Position numbers and translations under genes: made by a program. From the NCBI GenBank assembly GCA_030248225.1, contig JASANE010016330.1, positions 45,164-109,163 of the forward strand: a stretch of DNA of 64,000 bases, written 5' to 3'. The stretch comes from Trileptium ribeirensis (Eukaryota > Nematoda > Enoplea > Enoplida > Thoracostomopsidae). Positions within the stretch are counted from its first letter, which is position 1. The number at the start of each line of letters is the position of its first letter. The notes under the pieces are model-generated. The model was not told the DNA's origin. It saw only the letters and a program-made list of their open reading frames with translations, and searched no databases. This document shows, piece by piece, positions 1 to 12,209 of the stretch.

Positions 1-1484
1 TACGTATTATCATTACCACCATTATTATTATTATTACAGATTTGAGAGCGGCTACAAAGTAATTTCGCAAAGGCAAGCCGCCGCAAGTACATATTTGATA
101 AAAACCGTCGACGCGAAGCGCCTGTCGGGAACTTCCTATCAAGAAGCCGTTTGCGATAGTAAAGTTGCTTGATTCGGCACACTCGGTGCCCCATAGCCAC
201 AATAAAATGAACACCGTTTGTAGATTAACAGTTCCTTGGATAGGTTATAACTTTGGCGGGGACGGGTAACCATGCCAAAGATGCAAAATGTCTAAAAATA
301 GATTCGTTAAAATTTAGGTTGCAATGGTAAGCCTAACAGATATAAATTATTGATAATTCTGATAGGTTCTGAGCCTTGCTGTGGCGTGTTCATGAAACGG
401 TCCACAATAAGATAGCAATAGTGATATATAGATTTTAAGTCATAAATAGTGACAAAGGTTATGTCATACTAAAAGACTCGCGTAGTGGTAAAAGCGGCAT
501 GATTATAAACCTGCAAAATTAGTCCTATAAGGGCACCTATATTTTTAAATGATTCTGGAATGCACCATGCCTCGCCGTGAAGTGCTCGTGTAAGCGGACC
601 CACATCACAATGTCAAATTTTATAAAATTTTCTTGATCTTTATAAGAATTGAAACGATGCGGGTAGCCAACATTATATCCATTGTCGTTAAAAGCATTTC
701 TGAAGATACCATAATGAGCTATATTGGCTCTGAAACCATCAAGCCATGTCTCAGCATGACCGAGTAGCCAGGGGTTGTTGCCGGATTTCACTAAGAAAAG
801 CACATGTGTCTTTGTTAAAATAATGCTCTACACTGAGTGATTATAATTAGCTCTACTGTTTGCGTCATAAATAAATTAAGCAACAAAAACTCGGTGCGTT
901 ACATTTAAATGTCGTAGTATTCGTAAAATTGCACCAAATAGCTAAAACTAATATGTACAGATCGTCTAACACAGATGATGGATAATAAATTAAACGAGGG
1001 CGTTAATAATACGGCTAGAACAAGATTCTCTGGTTGCGGCCTGTACAACAGATAGTATTATCCGGGTTTGAACTAACGCAGTACCGGGCCTCGCGAGATT
1101 AAACATTTTGTTAACGTCAACTGTGAATTAGTGACTAACACTATTAGGACTTATGCGCATCACATCCAGTAGAGTTCGTAACGGGCCCCTAACGTTAGAC
1201 CAACAAGGGAGTGCATGACTTTCAGTGACCTGCAGGCAAACACAAAGACTACAAAACTTCACAAAACAATTGGGGTCTGCCCAATTTGGAGTAACAACGC
1301 AGAGTCGTGATGAATAAAATTTTAATACCGACATTTGAAAGAAAAATGGCATTAATTTTTATACTGGCGGTAACTAAATTGAAAGAACAATGGCAGTAAC
1401 AAAATATAACGAGTAAGTAGCATTAGGCACTAGATACTACACCAGTAATAGGTAACAATGACCTGCATATTTACATTGTGTAAC
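1..1484. other. Non-coding A/T-rich stretch
   Basis: No credible gene is seen. The open frames here are short, overlap on both strands and show no family motif. A short ATT/ACC-rich simple stretch sits at the very start (about 12-36). The stretch ends where similarity to the long LTR of the giant gypsy element begins. Confidence 0.5.
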
Positions 1485-2080
1485 AATAACAATTTTTGTC
1501 TTTTTGTTTTGTGAAAACAACCTACCAAAATTTTAGCAACTTTCATGCATTACTGGATACATGCTCCTATGATCGTCAAGTTTGCAACTATGCCTGGCAG
1601 CTTCGCAAAATTCGGCTATCTGAAAATTTTGAAAACATGTATATATATGTGTTAGTGTTAGTGCGGACAAGTGACACAGGATTTCTTGTAAATAGAGTGT
1701 GGGCAGTTGGAGCATAACCGCCGAGCCCCCTAAGTTTAAAATTTACCCGGCCTGCAAGTAGGCAACCCATAGGTTGCGGTTACTATGTCCCACCCTAAGG
1801 AATACTTACAAAGTTGCAGCGTTCGAGGATAGAGCAAGCCAGGTTGAGACGACCTGGAACCAGCGGGTGGTAAAGAGGTGCAGGAAAGGGAGAAAGACCA
1901 ATCCCACCCAGAAGTTCCCGTTTAGGAGCAGGGCTGTCTTTTCCCTGGGCTGCCATATCAAGCCGAAAGATCTTACTTTGCCTGACAATCCTGCCAAGTC
2001 GGTAGGAATAAAGAAAAAATATAAAAACGCAGGCAACCTCCTGCCAAATCACAGTGTATGTGTGTATCGCTATATCGTAA
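1485..2080 (-). repeat. Diverged fragment of the giant gypsy LTR (family A)
   Basis: This segment resembles 15480-16080 inside the left LTR of the giant element, and the matching part of the right LTR. Shared landmarks in the same order include GACAAGTGACACAGGAT (about 1668), CATAACCGCC followed by CCCCCTAAG (about 1714), GTCCCACCCTAAGG (about 1787), CAGCGGGTGGTAAA (about 1861) and GGGAGAAAGACCAATCCCAC (about 1888). It is clearly more diverged from both LTRs than they are from each other, so it is an older insertion or solo-LTR remnant. Neither LTR end is present. Short open frames in it are not conserved as proteins. Confidence 0.8.
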
Positions 2081-3489
2081 AATCGTGAAAAAGTAACAAA
2101 AAATCATATAAGCGTGATAAAGAGAATTAATGTATTAATAATAAATAATAAAAAAGTATATAAAATAAAAAAACTCAGAGAATCGCCGCAAAAGAATATA
2201 ACCATTTTCTAGCGCTCGTGTCGCTCGCTCGGCAAACTGGTCATAAGGTTGGTTGGTTTATATGATAACTAAGCCTCCCTTGCGTCAACATCCCTACATC
2301 CGGTGACCGTTTATAGGTGTAGCCCGGCCATAACTATCAGAAGCCAGCGCGATACCAGCGAACGAAGCTTCAGCAAGGTGACCATGAGTCAGAGTTTTAG
2401 AGCGCACTCAGTGCCAGCCGCGAAACTGACCGCGTTAGATGGTTGAGTTCGATCCATGGACAACTACTACAGAGTGAGCCTTTCAGTTTGGTCGGGCCGC
2501 TGTAATAGCCCTTGTCAAATTCCAGTCCCTGCGTGTATGAGTTAGCGTCGATTCGGCCCTGGCCCCATATTCAGCTGTAATTGCATTTAATTTGCCGGTA
2601 TTGCGGGCAATGATTTCGACGCTGGTCCTTGAAACTCGTGCACTAATTTCAGCTACACATAAGGCAGAGGCGTAAGAGGACGAAACATTTGTGCCCGGCC
2701 GGGCCGAAAGAAAGTCACACCTGGGATCCTATGTCATCCACTATGACACGCTCGCTGTATATTCGGGACCCTACCGTACACCAGGATCTGAGAAGAGCGA
2801 TCACTTGTGCACTGGAACCCCTTCCCAGCTATTCTTTTTGCTTATGGAAATGGAATGGGGTTGGGCATAGGATTTTTATGACGGCTATCGGTATTTAAAT
2901 GAGGAGGGCAGTCATCACCGAAGATTGTGCGGAACGAGGTGTGACCAGTAGAAACCGGTGGGACAATTGGGTATGGAACACATTCTTTTGATAGCGACTG
3001 ATATGTTGCAATACGGCGTGATATTAATCACTCTTTTGCAAGAAAACTCGGATTCAAAGGCAGTAGGAAAAATATTTATTGTCGGTAAAACAATTAAGTC
3101 TATATCAGGCACACGAAATGAATATATAGTTCTTTTTAGGTAATGTTAGTCCTTGGCCACTATGAATTCGTCTCGCTTTTGGTTTCAACCTGATTTATCT
3201 GCGCGCTCGCAATTCTTTCGCTTACTCTATTACGCTTATGGTTTATGTTATCTATTAATTCATTAGTTCTCTAAAGAGATTAATACAATGTATCCTCAGA
3301 AGAAATAGTAATTCTACATAGTTGTCTGAAGATAGATAGATGAGAAGACTTGTGCATAATACATAAAAACAGTGTGCGCGCAGACTCATAATACTCGGCC
3401 CATTGCGCCGCCCAAACCCAAAAATGATCAAATTTCACATCCAACCCTCAGAACGAACCAGACCAGTTGGATTATATTCAATCTTGTGG
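2081..3489. other. Unassigned non-coding stretch
   Basis: I see nothing assignable. Two small open frames (2689-2898 plus, 2915-3112 minus) lack motifs and typical coding composition. The region ends where the C-terminal part of a LINE relic begins on the minus strand. Confidence 0.4.
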
Positions 3490-5230
3490 CAAAATTTAGT
3501 ATCTATAACATTTTTCCCAATACCTTCTTGTGTAGTTCGTAGAACTCCCTACATTCCAAAATAAGATGTATGCAGTACCATCTGCTACATGACACCACTC
3601 ACAGGATCTATCCCCAACAAATCCCATACATTATGTTTATTCAGGAGACAATGCCCGATGAGGAGCCTACAGGCTGTGCCAATCCTCTTCTTCTCCAGCA
3701 TCCGTATCCGTTTAATGATTGTCCCAACTGTATACAGGTAAAAATGTCCTTAGTTGCCTGAAGGACTGACTACGTTTCCATCTTTGCTCCACATTTTCCC
3801 AAATGCGATCCTTAACCCGAGTGGACAAAGTCTTCAACGCCAAGCCAACAGCCAGTCCCGGGCCTATGTAAGCCATGGAAGCTGCTGTTTTTGCTACATC
3901 GTCCGCAATTTCGTTCCACATATATACGCACTATGTCCTGCTATCCAGAAGAGGGTAACAAAATTTGATTTTTCAATTTCAAAGGAACAACTCCTTTTTA
4001 CAACACTTTATACATATCATTCGATCCAAGTTGTTATCTAGGGCTTTGATAGCCGCTTGGCTTTCACTGTAGATCTTAATAGTTTTGTTCTTTACCATCC
4101 CCGTACCTCTTAAACAAGAGATGCAATTTTGAATCGCTAATATTTCTGGTGAAAAACCGTACAATTCCTACCAAGGGGTATAACTATATTACTATGTCCA
4201 GGGATAGCAACGCCAGCACTAAATCGAATAGTCTTTATCATTCAGTATCTTAGAACCATCTGTAAAGCAGTTTATATCCATAGAATTCATAGAGACAATG
4301 TTGTGTACCTCAATTCTGGCGGTGATTACACTGTCCCAGTTCTTATCCTCAGAAAAAGTCCTACAACAGCGATCAAGAAGCATGTTTGCCTCTGTTACAA
4401 GCTCTGACGTTACTTTTTCAATTGCTATATGCCCTTTTACATTTAAGGACTTCCAAGATTCAATACTTTTGAGTCTGCAGTAATCCAATATCGCTGCCTG
4501 CAGGCATCTTTTCTCTATCGGCAATAGTCAAAGGATAGTTTCCATACCCTCCGTTGGAGTGCTTCTCAAGCATCCCGTGATGATCACGAAAGCTAGTCTC
4601 TGAACCCGCATTATAGTTTCTTCTGAACAGCCTCTATAATGGTTCTATGCCACCAGACCAAGACCCCATGCATCATACCACCAGACCAAGACCCCATGCA
4701 TCATACCACTCAATACTATCATTTCATATACGTAGATAAATGAGGTACTTAGGTCTCACACCCCAATTACGCCCTACAAAAGTTCTAAATACCATTAGAT
4801 TACGTATTGCCTCGTATGCAGTTTCCAAATGTTTATCCCACATTAATTTCTTATCTAGTATGACTCCTAGGTACCTTACCTCGCAACTATAGGCCAGCGG
4901 AACTCCATCCAATCCAATATAAGGAAGGACCTCCGACTTGCGCTTTCGAGTAAAATTTATTACAGCAGTCTTGTTTGGCTGTAATTGTAATCCATTAGAT
5001 TTGCACCACGTACTGACGCATTTAAGTGCAGTGCAGATTCTCCTGCCAGTTACCCCAATATTTGAACCACATGCAATGATGGCAATATCATCCGAGTAAG
5101 ATTGAGCCATAATTGCTTCTTTTTCTAGCTTAATTAACAGTTCATTTACAACAAAAAACCACAGTAGAGGTGATAGCACTGAACCTGAACCTAGGTCCTT
5201 AGATTTAAGCTGTTTATAGACCCCTATCTT
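3490..5230 (-). pseudogene. Decayed LINE (non-LTR retrotransposon) ORF2: RT, RNase H, C-terminal zinc knuckle
   Basis: Reading the minus strand from 5230 down gives the 3' half of a LINE ORF2. The first open part (5179-4724) holds the RT palm with the LSPLLW start, the catalytic YSDD box (usually YADD in these clades), an LQLQPNKT block and a YLGV block. Next comes a TDGSK box (about 4265-4280) and an RNase H continuation with ILAIQ and SESQAAIKAL (4164-3979). A NEIADDVAK block follows (about 3915). At the C-terminus CEWCH and HLILEC, in different frames, look like a broken CCHC knuckle (about 3500-3590). RT plus RNase H plus a terminal knuckle fits the R1/I/LOA group. Frameshifts and stops show it is dead, and everything upstream of the RT palm is missing. 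Confidence 0.8.
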
Positions 5231-5589
5231 ATGTAACGCATACCAGAGAAGAATACACGAGGATTATATTATGAACTAGGTTGTGACGGAAGCACACACC
5301 TTAGTTGGAACTTTATCTCTCTCAATCGCTGGCACCTGAGAAGAATGCCCATGGATAATTTTGAGGAAAGATTGAAAGCTTAGGATTGATCGTTCCTAAC
5401 GCCACACCCTCACTCGACCCTAACGCACACGGACTCCCATGTACTATACTCACCCCGGAGAATGCTCGCTCTGACTGACTCGGCCGATTTTGACACTACC
5501 TCTTTTCTATTAATTATTTTTGCCATTATATACTATTCTAGAGCTTTACTCTTTAAGAAACGAGCACCTACTTTGGGTACAATAAATAT

Positions 5590-5720
5590 TAATAAACCAG
5601 CGCGAAAGCCGGCCTTTGCCCGGTGCGGGCTTCGCGCCCGCAGCATGTCTGAGTAGGCCTGCGGCCCGTTTTCCGTAAAACATGCGGACAACGCTCGGTC
5701 AAGTCGTGCCCGCACAGGGA
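5590..5720. repeat. G/C-rich block with a strong hairpin
   Basis: This island stands out in A/T-rich surroundings. It contains the perfect hairpin GCGGGC-TTCGC-GCCCGC at 5625-5641 and further GC-rich part-palindromes on either side. The open frames across it (5462-5656 plus, 5533-5763 minus) mirror each other and look like shadows. It could be a SINE-like or short DNA-transposon remnant, but no ends are seen. Confidence 0.4.
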
Positions 5721-5759
5721 AAACCCGAGTTCGAAACATGAAGACAATCACAACCTTAA

Positions 5760-6609
5760 ACATAAATAAGGTCCTACGGAATACTTTGTTTTTTAACTGT
5801 TAAAGGTCAACTTCTTTCTTATGGAAGGCTATTTTTGCAAGAGGGCCTGCGTAGTAGGGTAGAGCACTTCACTAAATAAAGTCTATAAAATCGTCCTCGA
5901 AATAGTGCAAATTTTATGGTTTTTTAATTTTCGCGAGTTACGGAAATATCTTCTTTTAGCGGGTGGTATACCGCACTAAAATGTTATTTTTTGGTCAACA
6001 TTTTCCCCAGGCAGGCTGAAGAAAACGAAACATTTCTCAATATTCAATATTCCGTCTCCGAAATATAACCTTGCCCCAAACTTGGGACATTAAGATAGTT
6101 TAAGGGGCCCCTTATTAGGGGGTACATCCTCTTTGAAAATGTTCGTCGATGCTTTCGGCAAGTCCCTTTGCTTTAAAGAAATGAAACTAAAAAGTTTGTC
6201 AAAATCCATGAAGCAGTTGAAAAGTTACAGCATTAAAACCTATAAAATGACACATTTTTAATTCAAGGGGGGTGGGTTGTGAAAAAACGTAGGGGTTGCC
6301 CAAACATATTTTCCCTGCGTTCCCATATCAATTTCCTAACCAAAAACGCATAAAAATCCATAAACGGTTTCAAAAGTTATGGTCAAAAATATGTCACAAA
6401 CCCAAAACTTGGGACACACACGCAGACAGACAGGCATACGGCAACTACATTATAAGATTTATGTACCTAATAAGCATGTTGTAATTATACCTAAGTGCTA
6501 TGTGACTTTACATTTTCCTGGTATCCAGCGCTACTATCTTGGAATCCCGAAACCTTAAATAAAAAATCATATAATCCAACCAACCTCAATTCAGGCAGCG
6601 CTTTCCGTG
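5760..6609. other. Non-coding stretch with an ACAG-rich tail, probable TE 3' end
   Basis: No gene is seen. The text GGGACACACACGCAGACAGACAGGCATACGG (about 6410-6440, described here in two parts) contains a short CAGA/CACA-rich run. Such runs often end LINE-type or short non-autonomous insertions in invertebrate genomes. The phrase 'cccaaacttgggaca' recurs twice (about 6074 and 6402) about 330 bp apart, suggesting an internal repeat. Confidence 0.35.
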
Positions 6610-6985
6610 CTAACCATGAGCAATTGATAAACTATAAGTAATATCGAAACACTATGCGTATAAAAAAACAAAATTGTAGCTACCACAAGTATATGTCGAC
6701 TAACACTGCAGCCGCCGTTAGCTAATAGTTGTTGAGCGAGCTACAAAAATTTTGAGATTCAATAAACCTGAAGAAAGAAACAATCAGATCGTACAAAAAC
6801 TAAATAACAACTAAACCTAGGGTTAGCTGCCAAATAAAACGAAAGGAATTCATGCCAAACTTTGTAAAACCCAAAAGATTTGGTATCCCAGGGGTTAGAT
6901 ATCAAAATCAGGTTTTGGACGGGTTTGGACCCAAAACCCCCTAGATAGTTTAGTGAACCTCCTACATCCCGGGTTGTTGATCCAA
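6610..6985. repeat. Family C dispersed repeat, partial copy
   Basis: This segment is similar, in the same orientation, to 11553-11980 and in part to 36075-36340. Shared landmarks are ACTAAACCTAGGGTTAGCT (about 6812), AAATAAAACGAAAGGAATT (about 6832), a 'ttttggacggg/gtttgg' segment (about 6913) and TGAGATTCA preceding 'aaac(c/t)tgaagaaa' (about 6752). With the copy at 11553 it brackets the degenerate coding block 7280-11552, as two LTRs of an old element would. LTR ends and target duplications are not visible. Confidence 0.6.
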
Positions 6986-7279
6986 AAACACAATAATGGA
7001 ACGACCATGAGAGGCTAACGAGAGACGTTTTATGTGGTGAACCTCGGACACCAAGGATCGAAGTCTTTAACTCTCACGATTACGCCAACTTCAGTTTTTA
7101 TCCCGCTCGAGTACCTGTACCCTTTTCTTTTTCAAATTCACCATTTACCCGCTTCGCCAAAACCGCGTCTACCATTGACGCTTCCAATCCAACTGTATTT
7201 CATTCATTAACCGACCCCTACTAAATCCCTTTTCTATTAATCACTTCCTTCCCTCTATTATTTCTACGTTAATGTTTCC

Positions 7280-10200
7280 ATCCCTAAATTCTCTTCTTTC
7301 AATGCTTTTGTTCTTTCTTTGTCCGAGGGGAGTTCTTCGGATTTAGGACCCGCCACCCTAAACAAAATAAAATTTCCTGAAACAAATACATGATTAAACA
7401 CATATATAATACACGGTATACAAAATAATAAAGCAACAAAATATATATGTATATATCAATATTTAGATCTGTGGTTTTTTCTTTGGTTCCGAAACCGGTT
7501 TCTTCCGGTTGCATGTTCTTTGGCACCATTCATTAATTTGGTTCGTAAATCGTCTCTATCGGTTGTCATAATTGTTGCAGGTTCCGTTTGAGGCCACCAG
7601 GAATTGTTTGTGTCGACGGGCCCTTGGGTTGAGACCGGTTCCGAATTTACAGATACTTTGCCGTTGGTCACGCACTGGTTCTTTGGCCCGTTCATTCACC
7701 AATTCTGTTGTCGATTGTCGTTTCGCTATTGAATCGGTTCTTTATCTTGTTTTTGGCGGTTTATTCGATACACCGTTTGTTCGGGTTGTCACCATTTCTA
7801 GTTACCAGTTCTTTGTAGTATATGTCGCACCGGATACTTTTTCGTTTCCACTGAGGCGTTAGAAGGCGTGGATTCCGAGCGTTCCATTGCACCTGAGAAG
7901 AATGCAACAGATCCCTATTCCTCCATTATCCGCACTACCTGGGTAACCAAGATTGATGCGTGGATGCCGACGCCTGAGAAGAAAGCACCTCCTCCACATC
8001 TTTATTGTTATAATTATTCAATCCCCGGGAACACGTCTTACCAATTTTGCGTGTCCTGCGACTGTTGTTGCGCTCAGTGCATTCCTTGTATCAACTCTTC
8101 GTTGTTATGGCCGATGAACCAGCGGATGCTTTTCTTTGCCCAGTTGTATTCTTCCTCCGTGATGGTCTTCTTCTCGTTGGTTCTTCCTTTGATATACCCG
8201 AATGCGATTCCGTTATTGACCCACGTTTCGGTGTCTTTGAATACGTTTTTGGTTATTTTTCCCATTAATACTTTAATACTTTCGAATCTTAGTCTTGGTA
8301 TGGTTATGCATATTATGAGTTGGATTTGTTTATCCATTACGTCGGCAAAGTCGATTGATATAGCAATTATTTCATGCAGATTTTGTATTTGTCCGGTCTT
8401 GTTCTTTAGGAATTATGTTGTCCACTCTTGAATCTTTTTAATATATAGCTGTTCCCTTTCCCGGTATTCTTCATTTGCTCGACATTTGTTCCGAATCTTG
8501 GCTTCGTTATCACATGTCGTTAGCATTTGTACCATCCTTTCTTCTTTGGTCAGCGCGTCTTGACGTAGTATTTTCTACCATTTATCTTGTACTTCATTTG
8601 TAATTATTTCCATGTTCGCTTCGGGTGATTTCTATCGTGGACGTATTTATTAACGTCTCGAAATAGCAAAATTCGCTCCACAATTGGTATTCTTGGATTG
8701 TGCGACAGTATCTCCGTCCACCGGAATACTTCTTAGCGTGGATGTTTGTGCGGAATATCATATGGTATTTGTGAGAATTCGGAAGCTATTGCTTTGTCCT
8801 GACATTATGTTCTTTGAGTACGCTGTTCTTCTGTCCTTGGACGTTACTCTTCGCTCGTTCTTGGACTTCTTCGCGTTGTTTTGCCAGCTCGAGCAATTGT
8901 TGGGTATTCGCTATTTGATTATGCGCCACTATCAGTGCTTGCTCGTCTTCTTGGATTACGTTACATAAATTGTTGTTCGGTTCTTGGTTTCCGTGATGTA
9001 AACCGCTCCAATCCACGATTGCATTTTCTTTTTCTTGAATTTGCCGTTGCAACTATTGTACTTGTTCCAGGGTTTGTTCCGTCCACTGTTGGAATAGTAC
9101 TACATTCTGTTGAATTAGTCCCGACAGTTCTTGTGTTGGCATATGACTTTAGGCGTATTTATTTGTCTGTATTCGTCAATTCTTGTTTCCCGTTGATCTT
9201 TAAACTTTTTAATATTCTTTGTATGGGCATCTTGTACTTCTCTTCGCCGCTTGTGTTCCGCATGGTACTTCTCTTTCCCATACTTTTTCTTTTTTATCGA
9301 TAATGTCACCCCTTCTTTAAAATTTTTCGCTAAAGGTTTCTGGATTGCTCTAATTTCTACTAATACGTGCTACCTTGGTAAATCTGCGTCTGGTTTGTAT
9401 ATTTCGGACTTCTTTGCATGATCGCTTAATGCTTCGGCCACCTTTTCGTCAATTTCCATCGGTTCGATTGTGAAGTAACTCGGTAGATGATATGCTTCCT
9501 TGTTTTTGATGTTACAACCGTCTTTGTTGTTCGGGTATTCCGGTCGGTAGTTCTTTCTCTGGCGCCCTTCTTTCCGACTCTGACATCTGTGTTGTTAGTA
9601 GTTTCAGGATTGATAAACCGCGTGCGATATACGTCAACATTCCGCTTGAGTCCCAACGCTTTGGTAACTCAAAGGCTGTTGTTATCGCGGGTTCCGATGA
9701 ACTAATTGTTGAAGCTGCTGCTTGCACTGCTGGCACCCATTTCCCTTAAATTCCCATTATCGGGTTTCTTTTGGACCTTTCATAGTATCGGTTTCGATTC
9801 TGTCTTGCGTACCCGAAGTACTATGCTTCTCTAGTGGCCTTTTCTCTTTTTCGACTTGTGGATCGATTCTTTGAGGAAATAACTTTTTCTTTTCGGTTTG
9901 TTGTTGTTGTGGCAATTTGGGAAATGTTTCTTGTTGTTCTTGCTCCTTTTGTGAGCTTAACCTTTTTCCTTATCTTCGTGGAGTGGCTTTTTTACTCCAA
10001 TCTACTGGTCTTTCTTCACTTAGTGATGCTATTCCTTGTCGTTTTTCTTCTGTTTGCTGTTGACCTTCTTGTTGCTGGCCGTTTATCTTCTTCCGGATCG
10101 CCCGTTCGATCGGTTTCCATAACGCTCTATCAATTCTTTTTTGTCTTTGATGTGAACATACCATTTTTCTTGTTCTTCTTTTCTTTTTCTTGGCTCGTAT

Positions 10201-11552
10201 CTTTTTGGACCTGTTCTTTTTCATCTTTCATGGTCTCGTTGACATTTCCTTCTTTCTCCACAAAAATTTGTTTCTACCATATCATTCATTGATCAGTAAA
10301 CGAATTCTAGTTTTTTGCTCCCTGTTCATCCTTGCTACGATATACAGATCAAATCCATATTTTGTGGCTTTTTCTGCGCGTCTTTGAGAGACTGACTTTG
10401 TGGCTCCCTTTTCGCTTGTAGATTGTTCTGGCTTTTGTGAATTTCTGTCTTTCTACTTTACTTTGTGGTTGATCTTTCTCGTACTTGTGGCGTCGTCTTT
10501 CTCAGACTATTGGTTATTTAGTTTCGTACTGTCTTCTTGATGACGAATAGTAGTATTTTGGCTCATACCTTCAACTCGGGCCTTCGGAATTTCGCGATCT
10601 TTGCAAACGATATTCGTTCTAAAGACTTCTTCTCACGCTCAGACGATTCTGACTTTTTGCATCTACATTCTGTAGACGTACACAGAGAAGACCTTGTTCG
10701 GCTTTATTTCGCGTTTCGCCTTTTGGTGACCTTGAGCATCCTTTCGTGACTTGGTCTTTTGTGATTTCTTTTTCATGATGTTGCTTCGTCATCCTTTTTT
10801 AGTCTATTCGGTCGGTCGGTGATTTCAAATAATCCAGCTCTTGGTCCTTCATTTTGTTTTTCTTTCATTCTTCGTATTGCTTCCACCAAGGCAAATTGTT
10901 CGTCTCATTCGTCACTGATTTCTTCCAGGATTAACGAGTTGCCTGTTATTTTTGTTTTTCGTCGTAATCGAGCTCCTTTTCAGGGTATTCGAATTCTTCC
11001 TGCGGCCGAGGATCCACCTTCATTAGTTCTTGCTCCGGTCTTTCTTTCGTTTGTTCTTTTTTGGTGTTACATTTTCGCTTTGTTGTTTCATTTCGACCTT
11101 TTGAGATAGTTTCCTGTGAACCTGCACCTGAGAAGAATGCAGACCCACCAGACCGCATTGTTTGTTCCGTAAGTACTTCCTGATGAGATGGACCTGAAAA
11201 GAATGCAGACCTGCCAAGTTGTACTTTTTATTGTTCCGTGTCGAAGTTTTGCATTCGTATTCCCTGACGGCCTGCGCCTGAGAAAAATGCAAACTCGTCA
11301 GGTTGCACCTCCTGCGTATCGATCTTTTTCGGAACGTTCGCCAATGTTTGTTTTGTTTTGGTCGCCTTGTTGCATTGGTTCTTTTTCAACTATGCTTTTC
11401 TCGGATTCTTGAATTTGTTTTGCAATCGATAAGCTTCGTGTGATATATGTCATTGTCAGCATCTCGCTTGATCCCCACCGTTTTGGTAGCTCGACAGCTG
11501 TTGTTGTAGCGGGTTCTGATAAAATGATTGCTGTGGACGCTAACTGTACCAT
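7280..11552 (-). pseudogene. Degenerate minus-strand coding block of an old element, family unknown
   Basis: The minus strand carries a chain of short open frames rich in Q, K, R and E (for example 9052-8786, 10224-9970, 11158-10946). The complementary plus strand gives long hydrophobic frames that are best read as their shadows. Frames are broken by stops and shifts throughout. Two segments about 1.8 kb apart (9736-9512 and 11552-11298) are alike: both read SEPA-TTA-ELPKRW-SS-MLT-YI-R-LSI, so part of the coding region is duplicated. A short peptide, A-F-F-S-G followed by A, V or P, recurs five times. Position between two family C copies suggests the inside of an LTR element. I cannot assign a protein family. 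Confidence 0.45.
11120..11310 (-). repeat. Three close copies of a CTGCATTCTTCTCAGG-type motif
   Basis: On the plus strand the motif is CCTGAGAAGAATGCA and its variants, near 11128, 11200 and 11277, spaced about 72 and 78 bp. Two more lie far away at about 7893 and 7973. In one minus-strand frame each reads AFFSG (for example SAFFSGAG). The intervening sequence is only loosely alike, so this is a recurring short motif rather than a clean tandem array. Confidence 0.55.
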
Positions 11553-12209
11553 GGATAACCATCTTTCTCATAAATTGAAAAAACCCATAAATTGTAAGCA
11601 AAATCTAAATACTATACGTATAAAAACAGGACTGCACCTACAACACGTATTAGCTAATAGTTGGCGGATAAGCTCATTGAGCTACACCCATTTTGAGATT
11701 CAGTAAACTTGAAGAAACAACCAGATAGCACAAAAACTAAATAGCAACTGAAACTACACTAAACCTAGGGTTAGCTAGCATATAAAACGAAAGGAATTTA
11801 TGTAAATTAGGAGATTTTATGGTAGTTAGGAAGAAAACACAAAAACCGGGAGGATGTAACAAATAAAATTTTGTGAAACCCGGGAGATTTGGCCTCCCAG
11901 GAGGTTAGGAGTCGAAATGAGATTTTTGGACGGTTTGGGTTCACAGCTTATGGAATTCCGTATACCTGCGGGATAGGATCGGACAGTAGCGCCACAAACT
12001 TTATATAAATGTTTATAATGCCTTTATTTAAATATTTAAATATACTCAAATTAATATTTGAAGATACACCTGATTTGCGGCGATCCGTGGATGGAGGAAC
12101 ATCCCGCAAAAATTTGCCTAGGGACAGGGCATGCTTCTAGTCTACCAGAAATCATCCAAATTTGTCAGCAATGTACGTATTTCAGCATGTATTTCGACGA
12201 TATATGCAG
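11553..12209. repeat. Family C repeat, left part of unit 1
   Basis: This segment matches 6610-6985 at its start and 36075-36600 over most of its length. Landmarks shared with 36 kb are CTAGGGTTAGCTA-type text, AAAACGAAAGGAATTTATG versus AAAACGGAAGGAATTTATG, 'ttttggacggtttggg', 'aattaatatttgaag' and ATCCCGCAAA (about 12100). The unit is interrupted at 12209 by a hAT-like element. It resumes at 13385, is interrupted again at 13452 by the giant gypsy element, and resumes at 35636. Confidence 0.75.
12202..12209. repeat. 8-bp target site duplication, left (ATATGCAG)
   Basis: ATATGCAG directly precedes the CAGGGAGTAACC terminus and is repeated exactly at 13385-13392 after the opposite terminus. 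Eight bases is the duplication length made by hAT transposases. Confidence 0.88.

Noticed and set aside
2430..2460. tRNA-like T-arm (GGTTGAGTTCGATCC)
   Set aside because: No matching acceptor, D-arm or anticodon arm could be placed around it.
7572..10387. Long hydrophobic plus-strand frames (for example 7868-8431, 9834-10292) as membrane proteins
   Set aside because: They are antisense to Q/K/R-rich minus-strand coding sequence. Runs of F, V and L arise from complementing K and Q codons, and no membrane-protein family is recognisable.
9426..11601. BEL/Pao pol remnant (frame reading KTVGIKRDADNDIY, loosely like the K-x-LG-x-xW motif)
   Set aside because: The key Trp and the following PLG block are absent, and the competing frame (ELPKRW) is equally open. 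Not enough to assign a family.
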